This document shows, piece after piece, positions 18,508-27,235 of a stretch of 64,000 nucleotides of DNA (positions within the stretch are counted from its first letter, which is position 1; every line of letters starts with the position of its first letter). The notes below the pieces were generated by a model, which was given only the letters and a program-made list of their open reading frames with translations, had not been told where the DNA came from and searched no databases. The position numbers and the translations under genes are program-made. The DNA is from Mycobacterium shigaense (lineage in GTDB: Bacteria; Actinomycetota; Actinomycetes; Mycobacteriales; Mycobacteriaceae): NCBI RefSeq assembly GCF_002356315.1, contig NZ_AP018164.1, positions 2,356,001-2,420,000 of the forward strand, read 5' to 3'.

Positions 18508-18782
18508 GGTTGTTCCAACCTCTCTGTTGGTGGCTTGGGCGCGGCGTCGCGTCCAAGCCGCCGTTTTTGACTCATGCGCGTCAACGTCGTCGAATCACAC
18601 CAGTCACTACAGCAACATTTACAACAGAAATTGGACGCGGAAAAGCGCTGGTGGGGCCACGGCGGCATTCTTTGTCGGACCGTGACCGGATGGTGACTGG
18701 AGTGCCGAATTCCCTGTGCGCAGTTGTGATTTCGCTCTCACAGGGACCTACGGCCCTAGTGGGGTTAGCGCGAGCTATGCGC
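18508..18782. promoter_or_regulatory. ripD: ripD upstream region: leader hairpin and AT-rich stretch
   Basis: The 275 bases upstream of ripD contain no gene. GGCTTGGGCGCG (18532-18543) pairs with CGCGTCCAAGCC (18548-18559) except for one G-T position, forming a hairpin that ends about 25 bases before the ATG and so lies in the ripD leader. An AT-rich stretch around 18590-18640 probably holds the promoter. A DosR-box-like sequence lies further upstream (18743-18756). Confidence 0.4.
18743..18756. promoter_or_regulatory. DosR-box-like palindrome
   Basis: GGGACCTACGGCCC matches 11 of 14 positions of the DosR core GGGACTWWAGTCCC as I remember it, and resembles the commonly cited variant with CC and GGCCC ends. 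It is about 236 bases upstream of ripD and 27 bases beyond the stop of the membrane gene. The distance is long for direct activation, so this is tentative. Confidence 0.3.
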
Positions 18783-19271
18783 TCAGCGCCAATAGGGCTG
18801 GCTGAAAATCGTCAGAATGTCGCCCGCGACCGAGGCGACCATCAGGATCGCGAGCGACAAAACCGGCCAGAAGGACATGTACCAGCCCTTCAGCAGCGAG
18901 ACGAAGGGGCCGACGCCTGCCGCGGCGATCGCCGCACCCACCCCGCCCCAGACCACCGGGTAGATGTACATGTCCACCCCGTAGGGCACCGGACCGCAGG
19001 TTTCCCCGGTGCACACGTCCGACAGGAAGCCGAACAGCCGCCACGGCCAGTTCGTCGCCGTGGCCAGCACGATCAGCAACGTGATCAGTACCAGCGTGCT
19101 GATCACGTCCCAGGGCACCACCCGCAGCCGAATCGTCGCCGGGGCCTCGTCGGCGCCGGCGTAGGCGTCGTAGGGCAGCGCGTCCTCCACGTGCTGGGCG
19201 TCCGGGGGGACCGGCGCGGGGTCAGCGTCAGCGCCCGAATGCAGACCGTCGGACCGGTGAGGCGAAGCCAT
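18783..19271 (-). CDS. Small integral membrane protein (Rv1567c-like)
   Basis: A 162-residue protein with a cytoplasmic-looking acidic N-terminus (1-52) and three hydrophobic segments (about 53-75, 95-120 and 130-155). Two cysteines in DVCTGETCGP lie in the loop after the first helix and could form a disulfide outside. No enzymatic motif is visible. The position upstream of ripD and divergent from bioA matches Rv1567c, of unknown function. ATG 19269-19271 is the only reasonable start. It may be cotranscribed with ripD across the 275-base gap, or ripD may have its own promoter. Confidence 0.72.
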   Translation of the reverse strand: MASPHRSDGLHSGADADPAPVPPDAQHVEDALPYDAYAGADEAPATIRLRVVPWDVISTLVLITLLIVLATATNWPWRLFGFLSDVCTGETCGPVPYGVDMYIYPVVWGGVGAAIAAAGVGPFVSLLKGWYMSFWPVLSLAILMVASVAGDILTIFSQPYWR

Positions 19272-19319
19272 GCCGTTAGATGCTCCCCGATGGCCGCAAA
19301 TTGTGCGACTCGTCTGCTT

Positions 19320-19333
19320 TACGCTCGGTCTCT
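19320..19333 (+). promoter_or_regulatory. bioA: Candidate leaderless -10 element for bioA
   Basis: TACGCT (19320-19325) fits the mycobacterial TANNNT -10 and ends 8 bases before ATG 19334; no Shine-Dalgarno sequence is visible. A leaderless bioA message is therefore plausible. Confidence 0.4.
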
Positions 19334-20650
19334 ATGCCAGCGGCGACACCCGGGTTGACGCCCGAGGAAATCAGCGCGGTCGACGCCGCCCACCTGTGGC
19401 ATCCCTACAGCACCATCGGCGCCGAGGCCGTCGCGCCCGTGGTGGCCGTCGGCGCCCGCGGCGCCTGGCTGACCCTGGTCCGCGACGGCCGGCCGGTCGA
19501 GGTGCTCGACGCGATGAGCTCCTGGTGGACGGCGATTCACGGGCACGGCCACCCTGTCCTGGACGCCGCGCTGACGACCCAGCTGGCGACGATGAACCAC
19601 GTCATGTTCGGCGGGTTGACCCACGAACCGGCGGCCCGGCTGGCGCAGCTGCTGGTGGACATCACCCCAGACGGTCTGGAGACGGTGTTCTTCAGCGACT
19701 CCGGCTCGGTGTCGGTCGAGGTCGCGGTGAAGATGGCGCTGCAGTACTGGCGCAGTCGCGGCCGGCACCGCAAGCACCGGCTGATGACCTGGCGCGGCGG
19801 CTACCACGGCGACACCTTCACGCCGATGAGCGTCTGCGACCCCGACGGCGGCATGCACTCGCTGTGGACCGACATCCTGGCCGACCAGGTGTTCGCCCCG
19901 CAGGTCCCGCGCGACTACGACGCCGCCTACAGCGTGGCGTTCGAGGAGCAGTTGACCCGGCACGCGACCGAGTTGGCCGCGGTGGTCGTCGAACCCGTCG
20001 TGCAGGGTGCCGGCGGCATGCGCTTCCACGACGCCCGCTACCTGCGTGACCTGCGCGACATCTGCCGCCGGCACGACGTGCTGTTGATCTTCGACGAGAT
20101 CGCCACCGGGTTCGGCCGCACCGGCGAATTGTTCGCCGCTGACCACGCCGGGGTCAGCCCCGACATCATGTGCGTCGGCAAGGCGCTGACCGGCGGATAT
20201 CTCAGCCTGGCCGCTACCCTGTGCACCCCCGAGATCGCGCAGGTCATCAGCACCGGCGAGGCGGGCGCGCTGATGCACGGACCCACCTTCATGGCCAATC
20301 CGCTGGCCTGTGCGGTCTCGGTGGCCAGCGTCGAGGTGCTGGTTGCCCAGGATTGGCGGTCGCGAATCGCCGAGATCGGGGCCGGGCTCTCGGCGGGGCT
20401 CGAGGCCGCCCGGGCGCTGCCCGGCATCGCCGACGTGCGGGTGCTAGGCGCCATCGGCGTCATCGAATGTGACGCGCCGGTTGACCTGGCCCTCACCACG
20501 CCGCGAGCCCTCGACAGCGGCGTCTGGCTGCGGCCGTTCCGCAACCTGATCTACGCGATGCCGCCCTACATCTGCGGGCCCCGCGACGTCGCCCAGATCA
20601 CCTCGGCGATGGTCGAGGTCGCCCGGCTCGCGGGCTCTCGTAGTGTGTAG
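19334..20650 (+). CDS. bioA: Adenosylmethionine-8-amino-7-oxononanoate aminotransferase BioA
   Basis: A 438-residue PLP transaminase that converts KAPA to DAPA with S-adenosylmethionine as amino donor, the antepenultimate step of biotin synthesis. Visible motifs are [10 protein letters not shown] at the N-terminus, [13 protein letters not shown], the PLP aspartate in [11 protein letters not shown] and the Schiff-base lysine in [13 protein letters not shown] 19334 is chosen over an upstream in-frame ATG (19280) because it aligns with Rv1568 and has a correctly placed -10. It precedes bioF by 4 bases and is the first gene of bioA-bioF-bioD. Confidence 0.96.
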   Translation: MPAATPGLTPEEISAVDAAHLWHPYSTIGAEAVAPVVAVGARGAWLTLVRDGRPVEVLDAMSSWWTAIHGHGHPVLDAALTTQLATMNHVMFGGLTHEPAARLAQLLVDITPDGLETVFFSDSGSVSVEVAVKMALQYWRSRGRHRKHRLMTWRGGYHGDTFTPMSVCDPDGGMHSLWTDILADQVFAPQVPRDYDAAYSVAFEEQLTRHATELAAVVVEPVVQGAGGMRFHDARYLRDLRDICRRHDVLLIFDEIATGFGRTGELFAADHAGVSPDIMCVGKALTGGYLSLAATLCTPEIAQVISTGEAGALMHGPTFMANPLACAVSVASVEVLVAQDWRSRIAEIGAGLSAGLEAARALPGIADVRVLGAIGVIECDAPVDLALTTPRALDSGVWLRPFRNLIYAMPPYICGPRDVAQITSAMVEVARLAGSRSV

Positions 20651-20654
20651 GGCT

Positions 20655-21815
20655 ATGAAGGCCACCCAGCAGGCACCGATTGAGGTTTCGCCGCTGGCCT
20701 GGCTGGAGGCGGTCGCCCAGCAGCGCCGCCACGACGGGCTGCGTCGCACGCTGCGCCCGCGGCCAGCCGTCGCGACGGAGCTGGACCTGGCGTCCAACGA
20801 CTACCTTGGTCTGTCCCAGCACCCCGATGTGATCGAGGGCGGCGTTGCGGCACTGCGTATTTGGGGTGCCGGCTCTACCGGTTCCCGACTCGTCACCGGC
20901 GACACCGAGCTGCATCAGCAGTTCGAATCCGACCTCGCCGACTACGTTGGCGCCTCGTCGGCGTTGTTGTTCTCGTCGGGATACACGGCGAACATCGGCG
21001 CGGTCGTCGGCCTGTCGGGCCGGGGTTCGCTGCTGATCTCCGATGCGCATTCGCACGCATCGCTGGTGGACGCCTGCCGGCTGTCGCGGGCGCGCGTGGT
21101 CGTGACGCCGCACCGCGACGTTGACGCCGTGGACGCCGCGCTCGGCGCGCGCGACGAGGAGCGCGCCGTCGTCGTCACCGACTCAGTGTTCAGCGCCGAC
21201 GGCGCGCTGGCTCCCGTTCGGCAACTGCACGACGTGTGCCGCCGCCACCGGGCGCTGCTGATCGTCGACGAAGCCCATGGGCTGGGTGTGCGCGGCGGCG
21301 GGCGCGGCCTGCTGCACGAGGTCGGGCTGGCCGGCGCGCCCGATATCGTGATGACCACGACGCTGTCCAAGGCTCTGGGCAGCCAGGGTGGCGCCGTGCT
21401 GGGGCCCGCCGAGGTGCGCGCACACCTGATCGATGCGGCCCGGCCGTTCATCTTCGACACCGGGCTGACGCCGGCGGCCGTCGGCGCCGCGCTTGCCGCC
21501 CTGCACCTTCTGCAGGCCGAAGCGTGGCGTCCGGACGCCGTACTGCGCCACGCCCGCGAGCTCGCCGAGATCTGCGACGTGCCGGGGCCGCCGACCTCGG
21601 CGGTGGTGTCGGTGATCCTGGGGCAGCCGGAGGTGGCGCTGGCCGCCGCGACGGACTGCCTGCAGGCGGGGGTTCGGGTGGGCTGCTTCCGGCCGCCGAC
21701 CGTACCCGCCGGAACGTCGCGGCTGCGGCTGACCGCGCGCGCGTCGTTGGACGCCGCCGAGATGGAGCTGGCCCGCCGGGTGCTGGCGGATGTTCTTGCC
21801 GTGGCCCGCCGTTGA
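20655..21815 (+). CDS. bioF: 8-amino-7-oxononanoate synthase BioF
   Basis: A 386-residue PLP enzyme of the alpha-oxoamine synthase family that condenses pimeloyl-CoA (or -ACP) with L-alanine to KAPA. Visible motifs are [42 protein letters not shown] and the PLP lysine in [13 protein letters not shown]. The length equals Rv1569. ATG 20655 lies 4 bases after the bioA stop; its TGA overlaps the bioD TTG start, so the three biotin genes are translationally coupled. Confidence 0.95.
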   Translation: MKATQQAPIEVSPLAWLEAVAQQRRHDGLRRTLRPRPAVATELDLASNDYLGLSQHPDVIEGGVAALRIWGAGSTGSRLVTGDTELHQQFESDLADYVGASSALLFSSGYTANIGAVVGLSGRGSLLISDAHSHASLVDACRLSRARVVVTPHRDVDAVDAALGARDEERAVVVTDSVFSADGALAPVRQLHDVCRRHRALLIVDEAHGLGVRGGGRGLLHEVGLAGAPDIVMTTTLSKALGSQGGAVLGPAEVRAHLIDAARPFIFDTGLTPAAVGAALAALHLLQAEAWRPDAVLRHARELAEICDVPGPPTSAVVSVILGQPEVALAAATDCLQAGVRVGCFRPPTVPAGTSRLRLTARASLDAAEMELARRVLADVLAVARR

Positions 21816-22492
21816 CCGTTCTGGTCGTCACAGGCACCGGCACTGGGGTCGGCAAGACGGTCACGGTAGCCGCGCTGGCGTTGCACGCCCGTCGGGCCGG
21901 CATCGACGTCGCGGTGTGCAAACCCGTGCAAACCGGCACCGATTCGGGCGATGACGATCTGGCCGAGGTGGGCCGCTTGTCCGGGGTCGGCGAGCTCGTC
22001 GCCCTGGCCAGATATCCGGAGCCCCTGGCGCCGGCCGCCGCGGCCGAACGGGCCGGAATGGCGCTGCCCACCCGCGATCAGCTGCTCGGCCTCATCGTCG
22101 GCCTGGACCGCCCGGGCCGGTTGACATTGGTGGAAGGCGCGGGCGGGCTGCTGGTCGAACTCGCCGACGGCGGCGTCACGCTGCGTGATCTCGCCGTCGA
22201 GTTGGGCGCCGCGGCGCTAGTCGTGGTCGCCGCGGAACTGGGCACCCTCAACCACACCGCCCTTACCTTGGAAGCCCTTGCCGCGCAATGTGTTTCGTGC
22301 GCCGGACTGGCGATCGGCAGCTGGCCATCGAAGCCGGGGCCGGTCGAGGATTCCAACCGATCCGCGTTGGCCCGGCTGAGCCCGGTGCGCGCGGTGCTGC
22401 CGGCGGGGGCCGGGGCGCTGGGCGTCGACGACTTCGCGGCGCTGGCCGACGCGGCGTTCGAGCGCGAGTGGGTCGGCACGCTGGCCGGCTGA
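21812..22492 (+). CDS. bioD: Dethiobiotin synthetase BioD
   Basis: A 226-residue ATP-dependent carboxylase that closes the ureido ring of DAPA to give dethiobiotin. The P-loop GTGTGVGKT is at residues 8-16, the KPVQTGT substrate loop at about 37-43 and the second Mg/ATP motif [10 protein letters not shown] at about 107-116. The start is TTG 21812, overlapping the bioF stop in a TTGA junction; the length then matches Rv1570 exactly. The stop shares an ATGA-type overlap with the next gene. Confidence 0.94.
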   Translation: MTVLVVTGTGTGVGKTVTVAALALHARRAGIDVAVCKPVQTGTDSGDDDLAEVGRLSGVGELVALARYPEPLAPAAAAERAGMALPTRDQLLGLIVGLDRPGRLTLVEGAGGLLVELADGGVTLRDLAVELGAAALVVVAAELGTLNHTALTLEALAAQCVSCAGLAIGSWPSKPGPVEDSNRSALARLSPVRAVLPAGAGALGVDDFAALADAAFEREWVGTLAG

Positions 22493-22998
22493 TGGTCCAT
22501 TCGATCGAGCTGGTCTTCGACCGCGACACCGAGGCGGCGATCCGCCGCATCTGGGACGACCTGGCCGATGCGGGAATTCCCAGCCAGGCCCCGGCCGGCC
22601 GCCCACATGTCACACTGGTTGTCGCAGAGACCATTTCGGCGGACGTCGACGAGCTGCTGGGGCGGCTGAGCAACCGCCTCCCGCTGGCCTGTACGGTCGG
22701 CGCTCCGGTGCTGTTCGGCCGCAGCAGCCCCGTGTTCGCGCGCCTGATCGTGCCGACCGGTGAGCTGCTGGATCTGCACGCCGAGGTGCACCGGCACTGC
22801 TGCCCGCATCTGGCACCCGCGCCGATGGCGAACTCGCTGCCCGGGCAGTGGACCGCGCACGTCACGCTGGCCCGCCGGGTCGGCGGCGCCCAACTGGGCC
22901 GCGCGCTACGCGTCGCGGGCCGGCCGGCGCAGCTCGAGGGCCGCTTCGCGGGTTTGCGCCGCTGGGAAGGCAATACCAAGATCGAGCACCTGCTCTAG
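22492..22998 (+). CDS. 2'-5' RNA ligase / 2H phosphoesterase family protein (Rv1571-like)
   Basis: A 168-residue protein with the two HxT motifs that define 2H phosphoesterases: PHVTLVV at about residues 38-44 and AHVTLAR at about 121-127. Members hydrolyse or form 2',5'-phosphodiester or cyclic phosphate bonds in RNA or nucleotides; the substrate here is unknown. ATG 22492 overlaps the bioD stop, so it is translated with the biotin genes although no metabolic link is evident. It overlaps the convergent membrane gene by 4 bases. Confidence 0.87.
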   Translation: MVHSIELVFDRDTEAAIRRIWDDLADAGIPSQAPAGRPHVTLVVAETISADVDELLGRLSNRLPLACTVGAPVLFGRSSPVFARLIVPTGELLDLHAEVHRHCCPHLAPAPMANSLPGQWTAHVTLARRVGGAQLGRALRVAGRPAQLEGRFAGLRRWEGNTKIEHLL

Positions 22999-24353
22999 CC
23001 GCCGAACAGCAGGTACAGGCCGGTGAAGGTGTAGCAGACCATCACCACCATCATCGTGAGCTGCCCGGTGAGTTGATGACCGGCGGGCAGCAGTCGCAGT
23101 GCCTTGTCGTGGGCCGCGATCACCGCCACGATGTGCCCGGTCACTACGCAGGCCACCTTGACGCCGGCTAGCACCGGGGGGTGCGTGGATAACACGTAGG
23201 CGACGTGAGCGTGGCCCAGTCCCAACGGATTCCAGCCCCGGCCGAACGGATCGGCCAGGGCGATGACGGCCTGCTGTCCGCGCTCCACCAGGTAGGACAG
23301 GTAGTGCGCGAAGATGTAGCCCACCACGATCGGGACCAGTGAATGCGCCAGCTGCCCGGGCAGCGCCCGGCGCTGCGCGCGGTCGACTCCACCCGTCGCT
23401 CGCGCGGCCAGCGAAAATGTCAGTGCGACAACCAAAATGAAGACAACCAGACCGACGGTCTTCAGGCCAGACGACGCCAGCGTGGGTGGCACACCGTGGA
23501 CCGACCGCGACACCCCGTCGGAGAAGTTGCGCCATGTCGGCGACCCCGAGTAGCTGTCGAAGGCCGTCGACCCCAGCAGCACGGCCAGCATCGCCACCAC
23601 GCCCGGGCGCACCGGCAACGACGGTAGATGATCGAACGGGTTACCGATGACTATATGTCCGGCCGGTGAGCGGCGAAACGGGGAAAGCCGCGAGACCGCC
23701 ATGCTGTAACCGCCGAACGGGTCGGCTCGGGCCAGCCAGCGTTGCCCGCACAGCCACGCTCCGCCCAGCAACAGCAGCGCATAGCTCAGCAGCCAGGTGC
23801 GCACCCAAGGCGGCGACGCCGAATTCGGGCTCGCCAATTCCATCCATACGAACGCGAACAGGCCCACGGCCGCCGGGCGGTAGCCCCAGCCCTCGGGATA
23901 GGGAAGCCGGGGCCGGCCGATCCGAGCCGGCAGGGCGCGTCGGGTCAGCAGATAGACGGTGCGCACCGGCGAGATGAGCCGCCATACCGGCCCGAAAAGC
24001 ACTGACACGGCGGCCAATCCGACCCACAGCAGCACGTAGAACGTGCCGAGCAGAGCGTTGTCCTGGGTCTGCGGGCCGAGGAGGCCGGCCAGCACCACCC
24101 ATGCGGCGAAGGCGAGTGCCACGCCCGCGGCCGCCCAGCGCGTCGCGCGGGCGTCAATCAGTGCGGTCAGTCTGGGCAGCGGGCGGCCGGGCGCGTCGGC
24201 GTCGAATCGTGGTCGCCGCCAGGCGAACGCGATCAGTGCGAAGGTGAATGTCAGTGCCCACGCGGCACCCACCATCGCGTAGGCGTAGGGCACCGGAAGA
24301 TCGCCGGAGCCGCCCAGACCATGCGCCAGTACCGCCGCATGATCACCGGTCAC
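22995..24353 (-). CDS. Polytopic membrane protein of unknown function, HGxGxxxDLPxP family
   Basis: A 452-residue protein with about eleven hydrophobic segments and no enzyme motif I can defend. The N-terminus (AHGLGGSGDLPVPYAYAMVG) resembles a widespread bacterial membrane family that some genomes label fenitrothion hydrolase; I recall this only loosely. Several histidines lie in or near helices (for example HAHVAYVLSTHPP and TGHIVAVIAAHDKAL), which would suit metal or heme binding, but this is inference. The GTG start at 24351-24353 overlaps the lipoprotein stop by 4 bases, so it is the last gene of a three-gene operon. M. tuberculosis has REP13E12/phiRv1 sequence here instead. Confidence 0.75.
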   Translation of the reverse strand: MTGDHAAVLAHGLGGSGDLPVPYAYAMVGAAWALTFTFALIAFAWRRPRFDADAPGRPLPRLTALIDARATRWAAAGVALAFAAWVVLAGLLGPQTQDNALLGTFYVLLWVGLAAVSVLFGPVWRLISPVRTVYLLTRRALPARIGRPRLPYPEGWGYRPAAVGLFAFVWMELASPNSASPPWVRTWLLSYALLLLGGAWLCGQRWLARADPFGGYSMAVSRLSPFRRSPAGHIVIGNPFDHLPSLPVRPGVVAMLAVLLGSTAFDSYSGSPTWRNFSDGVSRSVHGVPPTLASSGLKTVGLVVFILVVALTFSLAARATGGVDRAQRRALPGQLAHSLVPIVVGYIFAHYLSYLVERGQQAVIALADPFGRGWNPLGLGHAHVAYVLSTHPPVLAGVKVACVVTGHIVAVIAAHDKALRLLPAGHQLTGQLTMMVVMVCYTFTGLYLLFGG

Positions 24354-24727
24354 GGTTGAACTTGAATGGTGGCGATCGTGCGATCCAGATGATGCGCTTC
24401 GACTTCCACGTTGCCCGGGACGTCCACGCTGAACTGAAATGTCTGATTCGGCGCGGCCGCGATCTCGAACTTGTGGTCCGGCACCGAGTGCACGTGCAGC
24501 TCGTCGGCCGCGTCACTGGTCACGTGAAAGGTGATCTGCTGTTTGACCTTTGCCTGCAGGGTGGCGTTGGTCGGGGTGACCTGCCCCTTGGCGATGGTGA
24601 CGTTGACGTCCAGGGCCGTCGCGGGGGGCGGGTGTTGCGCACCGCCGCAGGCCACCAGGCCGCAGGTCGCCAGGCCGCAGGTCGCCGCCGCCGCCCACGC
24701 CGTGATGACGGCATTGCGAAATGCCAT
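24350..24727 (-). CDS. Lipoprotein with cupredoxin-like domain
   Basis: A 125-residue exported protein. The signal peptide ends in the lipobox LVAC with Cys27 as the lipidated residue. The rest (about 38-125) is a small beta domain resembling the cupredoxin-like/EfeO-type domain: VNVTIAKGQVTPTN, QQITFHVTSDAADELHVHSV, and FQFSVDVPGNVEVEAHH. His residues (LHVHSV, DHKFEI, EAHHLD) could bind copper or another metal, but no complete type I copper site is visible. It sits between two polytopic membrane proteins (3-base gap before, 4-base overlap after), so the three products probably form one envelope system. Confidence 0.8.
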   Translation of the reverse strand: MAFRNAVITAWAAAATCGLATCGLVACGGAQHPPPATALDVNVTIAKGQVTPTNATLQAKVKQQITFHVTSDAADELHVHSVPDHKFEIAAAPNQTFQFSVDVPGNVEVEAHHLDRTIATIQVQP

Positions 24728-24730
24728 GCC

Positions 24731-26563
24731 TCAGGCCGCTTTCGAGAGGGCTTGCTTCTCGTCGACCGGCTCCGGGCCCGACAACGAATTGTTGAGGCGG
24801 CCGGCGCCCCAGGTCAGGGCGGCGATCACGATCAGGGAGAACATCAACACCACGATCGAGCCGGCGGTGAACAGCCACGCCGGAGCGTTCTGGTCGCGCT
24901 CGCGCTGCAGGATCGTGACTTCCTGCACGAACGGCCGGTCGATCGCCGACGGCGCCGGGACCTCGGCCGCCGGGATGGCGTCATCGGCGGGTTCGTAGAT
25001 CGGGACGCCGGTCATCGTGTAGCCGTCCTGAACCCGCAGCAGCGTCTTCCACGATCCCCACACCGGCACCGGCCGGGTGGACCGGTAGTGGCCGGGCCCG
25101 ATGCGGTCGAGGCAGTCGATCACCAGCCCGCGCTGGTTGTCCATGCGGCCTTGCCAGGACAGAATCGTCACCCAGTCGGGCTGGCCGCTCACCATGTCGG
25201 GCGGCGTGATCTGCACGTCGGCCGAGACCATGCGCTGCCCGGCCGGGCTGGGTAGCTCGCTCAACGTGATCGTCGCACGATTCTGTTGCGGCACAACGAT
25301 ATGTAGTCCGTTGGCGACAGCCCCGCCGATCACCAGCACGGAGGCGACCACCACCCCGATGCCGATCCGCCGGCCCGGCAGGCGCTGCCCGGTCAGCACC
25401 ATGCCGAACATCGCGCCACACGTCCCGGCCAGCACCGCGACCGGCACCGCCATCGCCAGCGCTTCGCCCCACATGCTCGGCGGCCACGGGTAGTGGTAGA
25501 CGGCCGAAATCCACAGTGACTCCAGCCATAGCCCGACGCTCCCCACCGCAAGACCGGAGACGGCCCCGAATGCGATGGGGCGCTTGAACAACGGCGTCAG
25601 TGCGACCAGCTCGACCACCAGCGCGGGCCCCAGATACAGCGGGAACCAGTTGATGGGCGCGCCCAGGACCGGGCCGACCAGCAGCGCCACCCCGCCGCGC
25701 AGCGCGATGGCGAACAACGCCGCGATCACCGCCGCGCCGCGGCCCATCGTGATGCGGGCGGCGGCGGCCGCCAGGGCGGCCGCGAAGGCGATCATCATCG
25801 GCTGCAATACCAGCCGGAATTGCTCGACGCCGAAGTCGTATTCGATCTGGTAAACCGACAGGCCGATGAACATTCCCCCGAACGACAGGTAGCGCAGGAA
25901 CGTGACGAAGGCGCCGTGGTAGACCTCGTCGGCTTCGTCGGCTTCGCCTTCGCGCTCCAGCATCAGGACCGCGAAAAGCGAAAAGCAGGCGCCGCCGATC
26001 ATCATCAAATGCGTTGGGCCCCAAAGGGTGACATCTTGCCCGAAAATGCGGTGCCAGATGTCGTCGAGCGGGAATCCGGTCATGGCGTACAGGCCGCAGG
26101 CTGCCATCAACACGCCGCCGACCGGCGCATGCCAGTTCTGGGTGATGCGCACCGCCGCGGGGCCGGGCTTGTCGAACGGCAGGACGATCGCGGTCATGCC
26201 AGCCAGGAAGATGCCGAACAGCCCGATAATGATGAAGTAGTGCGCGGGGTTGGCCAGCGGGCCGGGATCGCGCCCATTGCCGATGTGCCAGCTGACGTCC
26301 CAGATGAACCCGAACAGGGCGCAGATGATCGACGTGGTGAACACCACGACCGGCAGCGCGACCCAGTTGGGGCGGTGGAACTTCTCGCCCAGCTTGTCCG
26401 CGACCCGCGTCAACCACGGAATCCGATGCGTGCGGTGCGCGTGGCCTACCCACAGCATCACCAGCGTGATGAGCACGGCGGCGATCGAGAGTCCGATCAC
26501 CTGGTTGAGGCCCGCGCCGCGCGCCGAGGGCTCGGCAACGAATGTCAGCGGTGTCGACGTCAT
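24731..26563 (-). CDS. Large polytopic membrane protein with C-terminal YtkA/FixH-like extracytoplasmic domain
   Basis: A 610-residue protein with about twelve hydrophobic segments up to residue 430, then a roughly 100-residue outside domain and a final membrane anchor (about 562-588). The outside domain reads like a YtkA/FixH-type immunoglobulin fold: MVSADVQITPPDM, then IGPGHYRSTRPVPVWGSW. Histidine pairs near helices (WDVSWHIG, NWHAPVGG, DIWHRIFG, GPTHLMMIGG) hint at metal or heme handling. The start at 26561-26563 is chosen because GGAGGT lies 6 bases upstream; another ATG at 26569 touches that site. It is the first gene of the operon with the lipoprotein and the HGxG membrane protein. 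Function unknown. Confidence 0.75.
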   Translation of the reverse strand: MTSTPLTFVAEPSARGAGLNQVIGLSIAAVLITLVMLWVGHAHRTHRIPWLTRVADKLGEKFHRPNWVALPVVVFTTSIICALFGFIWDVSWHIGNGRDPGPLANPAHYFIIIGLFGIFLAGMTAIVLPFDKPGPAAVRITQNWHAPVGGVLMAACGLYAMTGFPLDDIWHRIFGQDVTLWGPTHLMMIGGACFSLFAVLMLEREGEADEADEVYHGAFVTFLRYLSFGGMFIGLSVYQIEYDFGVEQFRLVLQPMMIAFAAALAAAAARITMGRGAAVIAALFAIALRGGVALLVGPVLGAPINWFPLYLGPALVVELVALTPLFKRPIAFGAVSGLAVGSVGLWLESLWISAVYHYPWPPSMWGEALAMAVPVAVLAGTCGAMFGMVLTGQRLPGRRIGIGVVVASVLVIGGAVANGLHIVVPQQNRATITLSELPSPAGQRMVSADVQITPPDMVSGQPDWVTILSWQGRMDNQRGLVIDCLDRIGPGHYRSTRPVPVWGSWKTLLRVQDGYTMTGVPIYEPADDAIPAAEVPAPSAIDRPFVQEVTILQRERDQNAPAWLFTAGSIVVLMFSLIVIAALTWGAGRLNNSLSGPEPVDEKQALSKAA

Positions 26564-26569
26564 CGTCAT

Positions 26570-26922
26570 ACCTCCGAACCGCGCCCGGCCCTGCCGAGCG
26601 ATTTGATCCGACTGCTTGACCGGAATGCCCAATCCGACGGGCGCTCAATCACCCTTTTCCCGAGGTGCATCGCCTCGTCGGCACCGCGATCGGACTCTCG
26701 CGCCAGCATGAATTTCCCCCTGACAACACGTCGGGTCGGCTACCCCCGCCTCCGGGCTGTGGTTCCGTAGGTTACCCACTGGTCGGGCCGCGACGCAATG
26801 ATTGGGTGAACATATGTCCACTTCTATGGTGTCATAGATCATGCCTTAAGCCAGCACTTACACCGCGAAGGTGACGAATCGGGTGAACATCTAGCACGAC
26901 GGATGCGTGCTCCTCCGTCACG
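26570..26922. promoter_or_regulatory. Gene-free stretch with operator-like palindromes upstream of the membrane cluster
   Basis: About 350 bases hold no convincing gene. Two symmetric elements stand side by side: GTGAACAT/ATGTCCAC (26806-26821, one mismatch between arms) and the perfect TCTATG-GTGT-CATAGA (26823-26838). The sequence T(T/C)GGGTGAACAT occurs at 26802-26813 and again at 26879-26890. The region is AT-rich for this genome and lies between the 60-residue membrane gene and the three-gene operon, all read leftward, so it is the likely control region of the operon. Confidence 0.5.
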
Positions 26923-27105
26923 CTATTGCTCGGGGGCGTCAGTGCCGGACGTGGGCGATTCGTCGCGGCCCGGGTGCTGGGCGGCGCGCCGGTCCCGCAG
27001 GGCGACATACAGGACCACGCCGACGACGATGACCGCGGGCAAGAACGCTGGCGCCGCCAACAAAATCCAGTGGTGCGCCACGTAGTCGACATGGGCAGTG
27101 GTCAT
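26923..27105 (-). CDS. Small single-span membrane protein
   Basis: A 60-residue protein with one hydrophobic helix (about 13-36, [21 protein letters not shown]) and a charged C-terminal tail ([19 protein letters not shown]). The size and layout resemble the small conserved membrane proteins often found beside copper or cytochrome genes, but no motif allows a name. It is on the strand of the downstream membrane/cupredoxin cluster and divergent from bioB. ATG 27103-27105 is preceded by GGTATACG rather than a ribosome site, so the message may be leaderless. Confidence 0.6.
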   Translation of the reverse strand: MTTAHVDYVAHHWILLAAPAFLPAVIVVGVVLYVALRDRRAAQHPGRDESPTSGTDAPEQ

Positions 27106-27155
27106 GGTGGTCGTATACCCCGGCGGTCCGGTTGTCCTCAGGCCGTTACCCTACT

Positions 27156-27170
27156 TTGAACACGTTTTAT
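27156..27170. promoter_or_regulatory. bioB: Candidate BioQ-like half-palindrome upstream of bioB
   Basis: TTGAAC-ACG-TTTTAT resembles the TGAAC-N3-GTT operator that I recall for actinobacterial BioQ, but only one arm is well conserved. It lies 66 bases before the bioB start and could also serve the divergent 60-residue gene. Confidence 0.3.
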
Positions 27171-27235
27171 CGATGCCGGCCCGGAACGGCCGCCGGTGCG
27201 TGACGCGCACACGACGAAAATGCAGGAGAGTACTG

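Noticed and set aside
26645..26842. 65-residue open frame in the gap upstream of the membrane cluster
   Set aside because: No ribosome site, Cys/Arg-rich shadow-like composition, and it overlaps the palindromic control elements.
22995..27105. Prophage or transposon, by analogy with phiRv1 at this locus
   Set aside because: No integrase, transposase, capsid gene, terminal repeat or attachment site is visible; all genes are membrane or lipoprotein genes.
27098..27235. N-terminal extension of BioB
   Set aside because: The extra 46 residues are not shared with homologues, and GTG 27236 has a good ribosome site and the family length.
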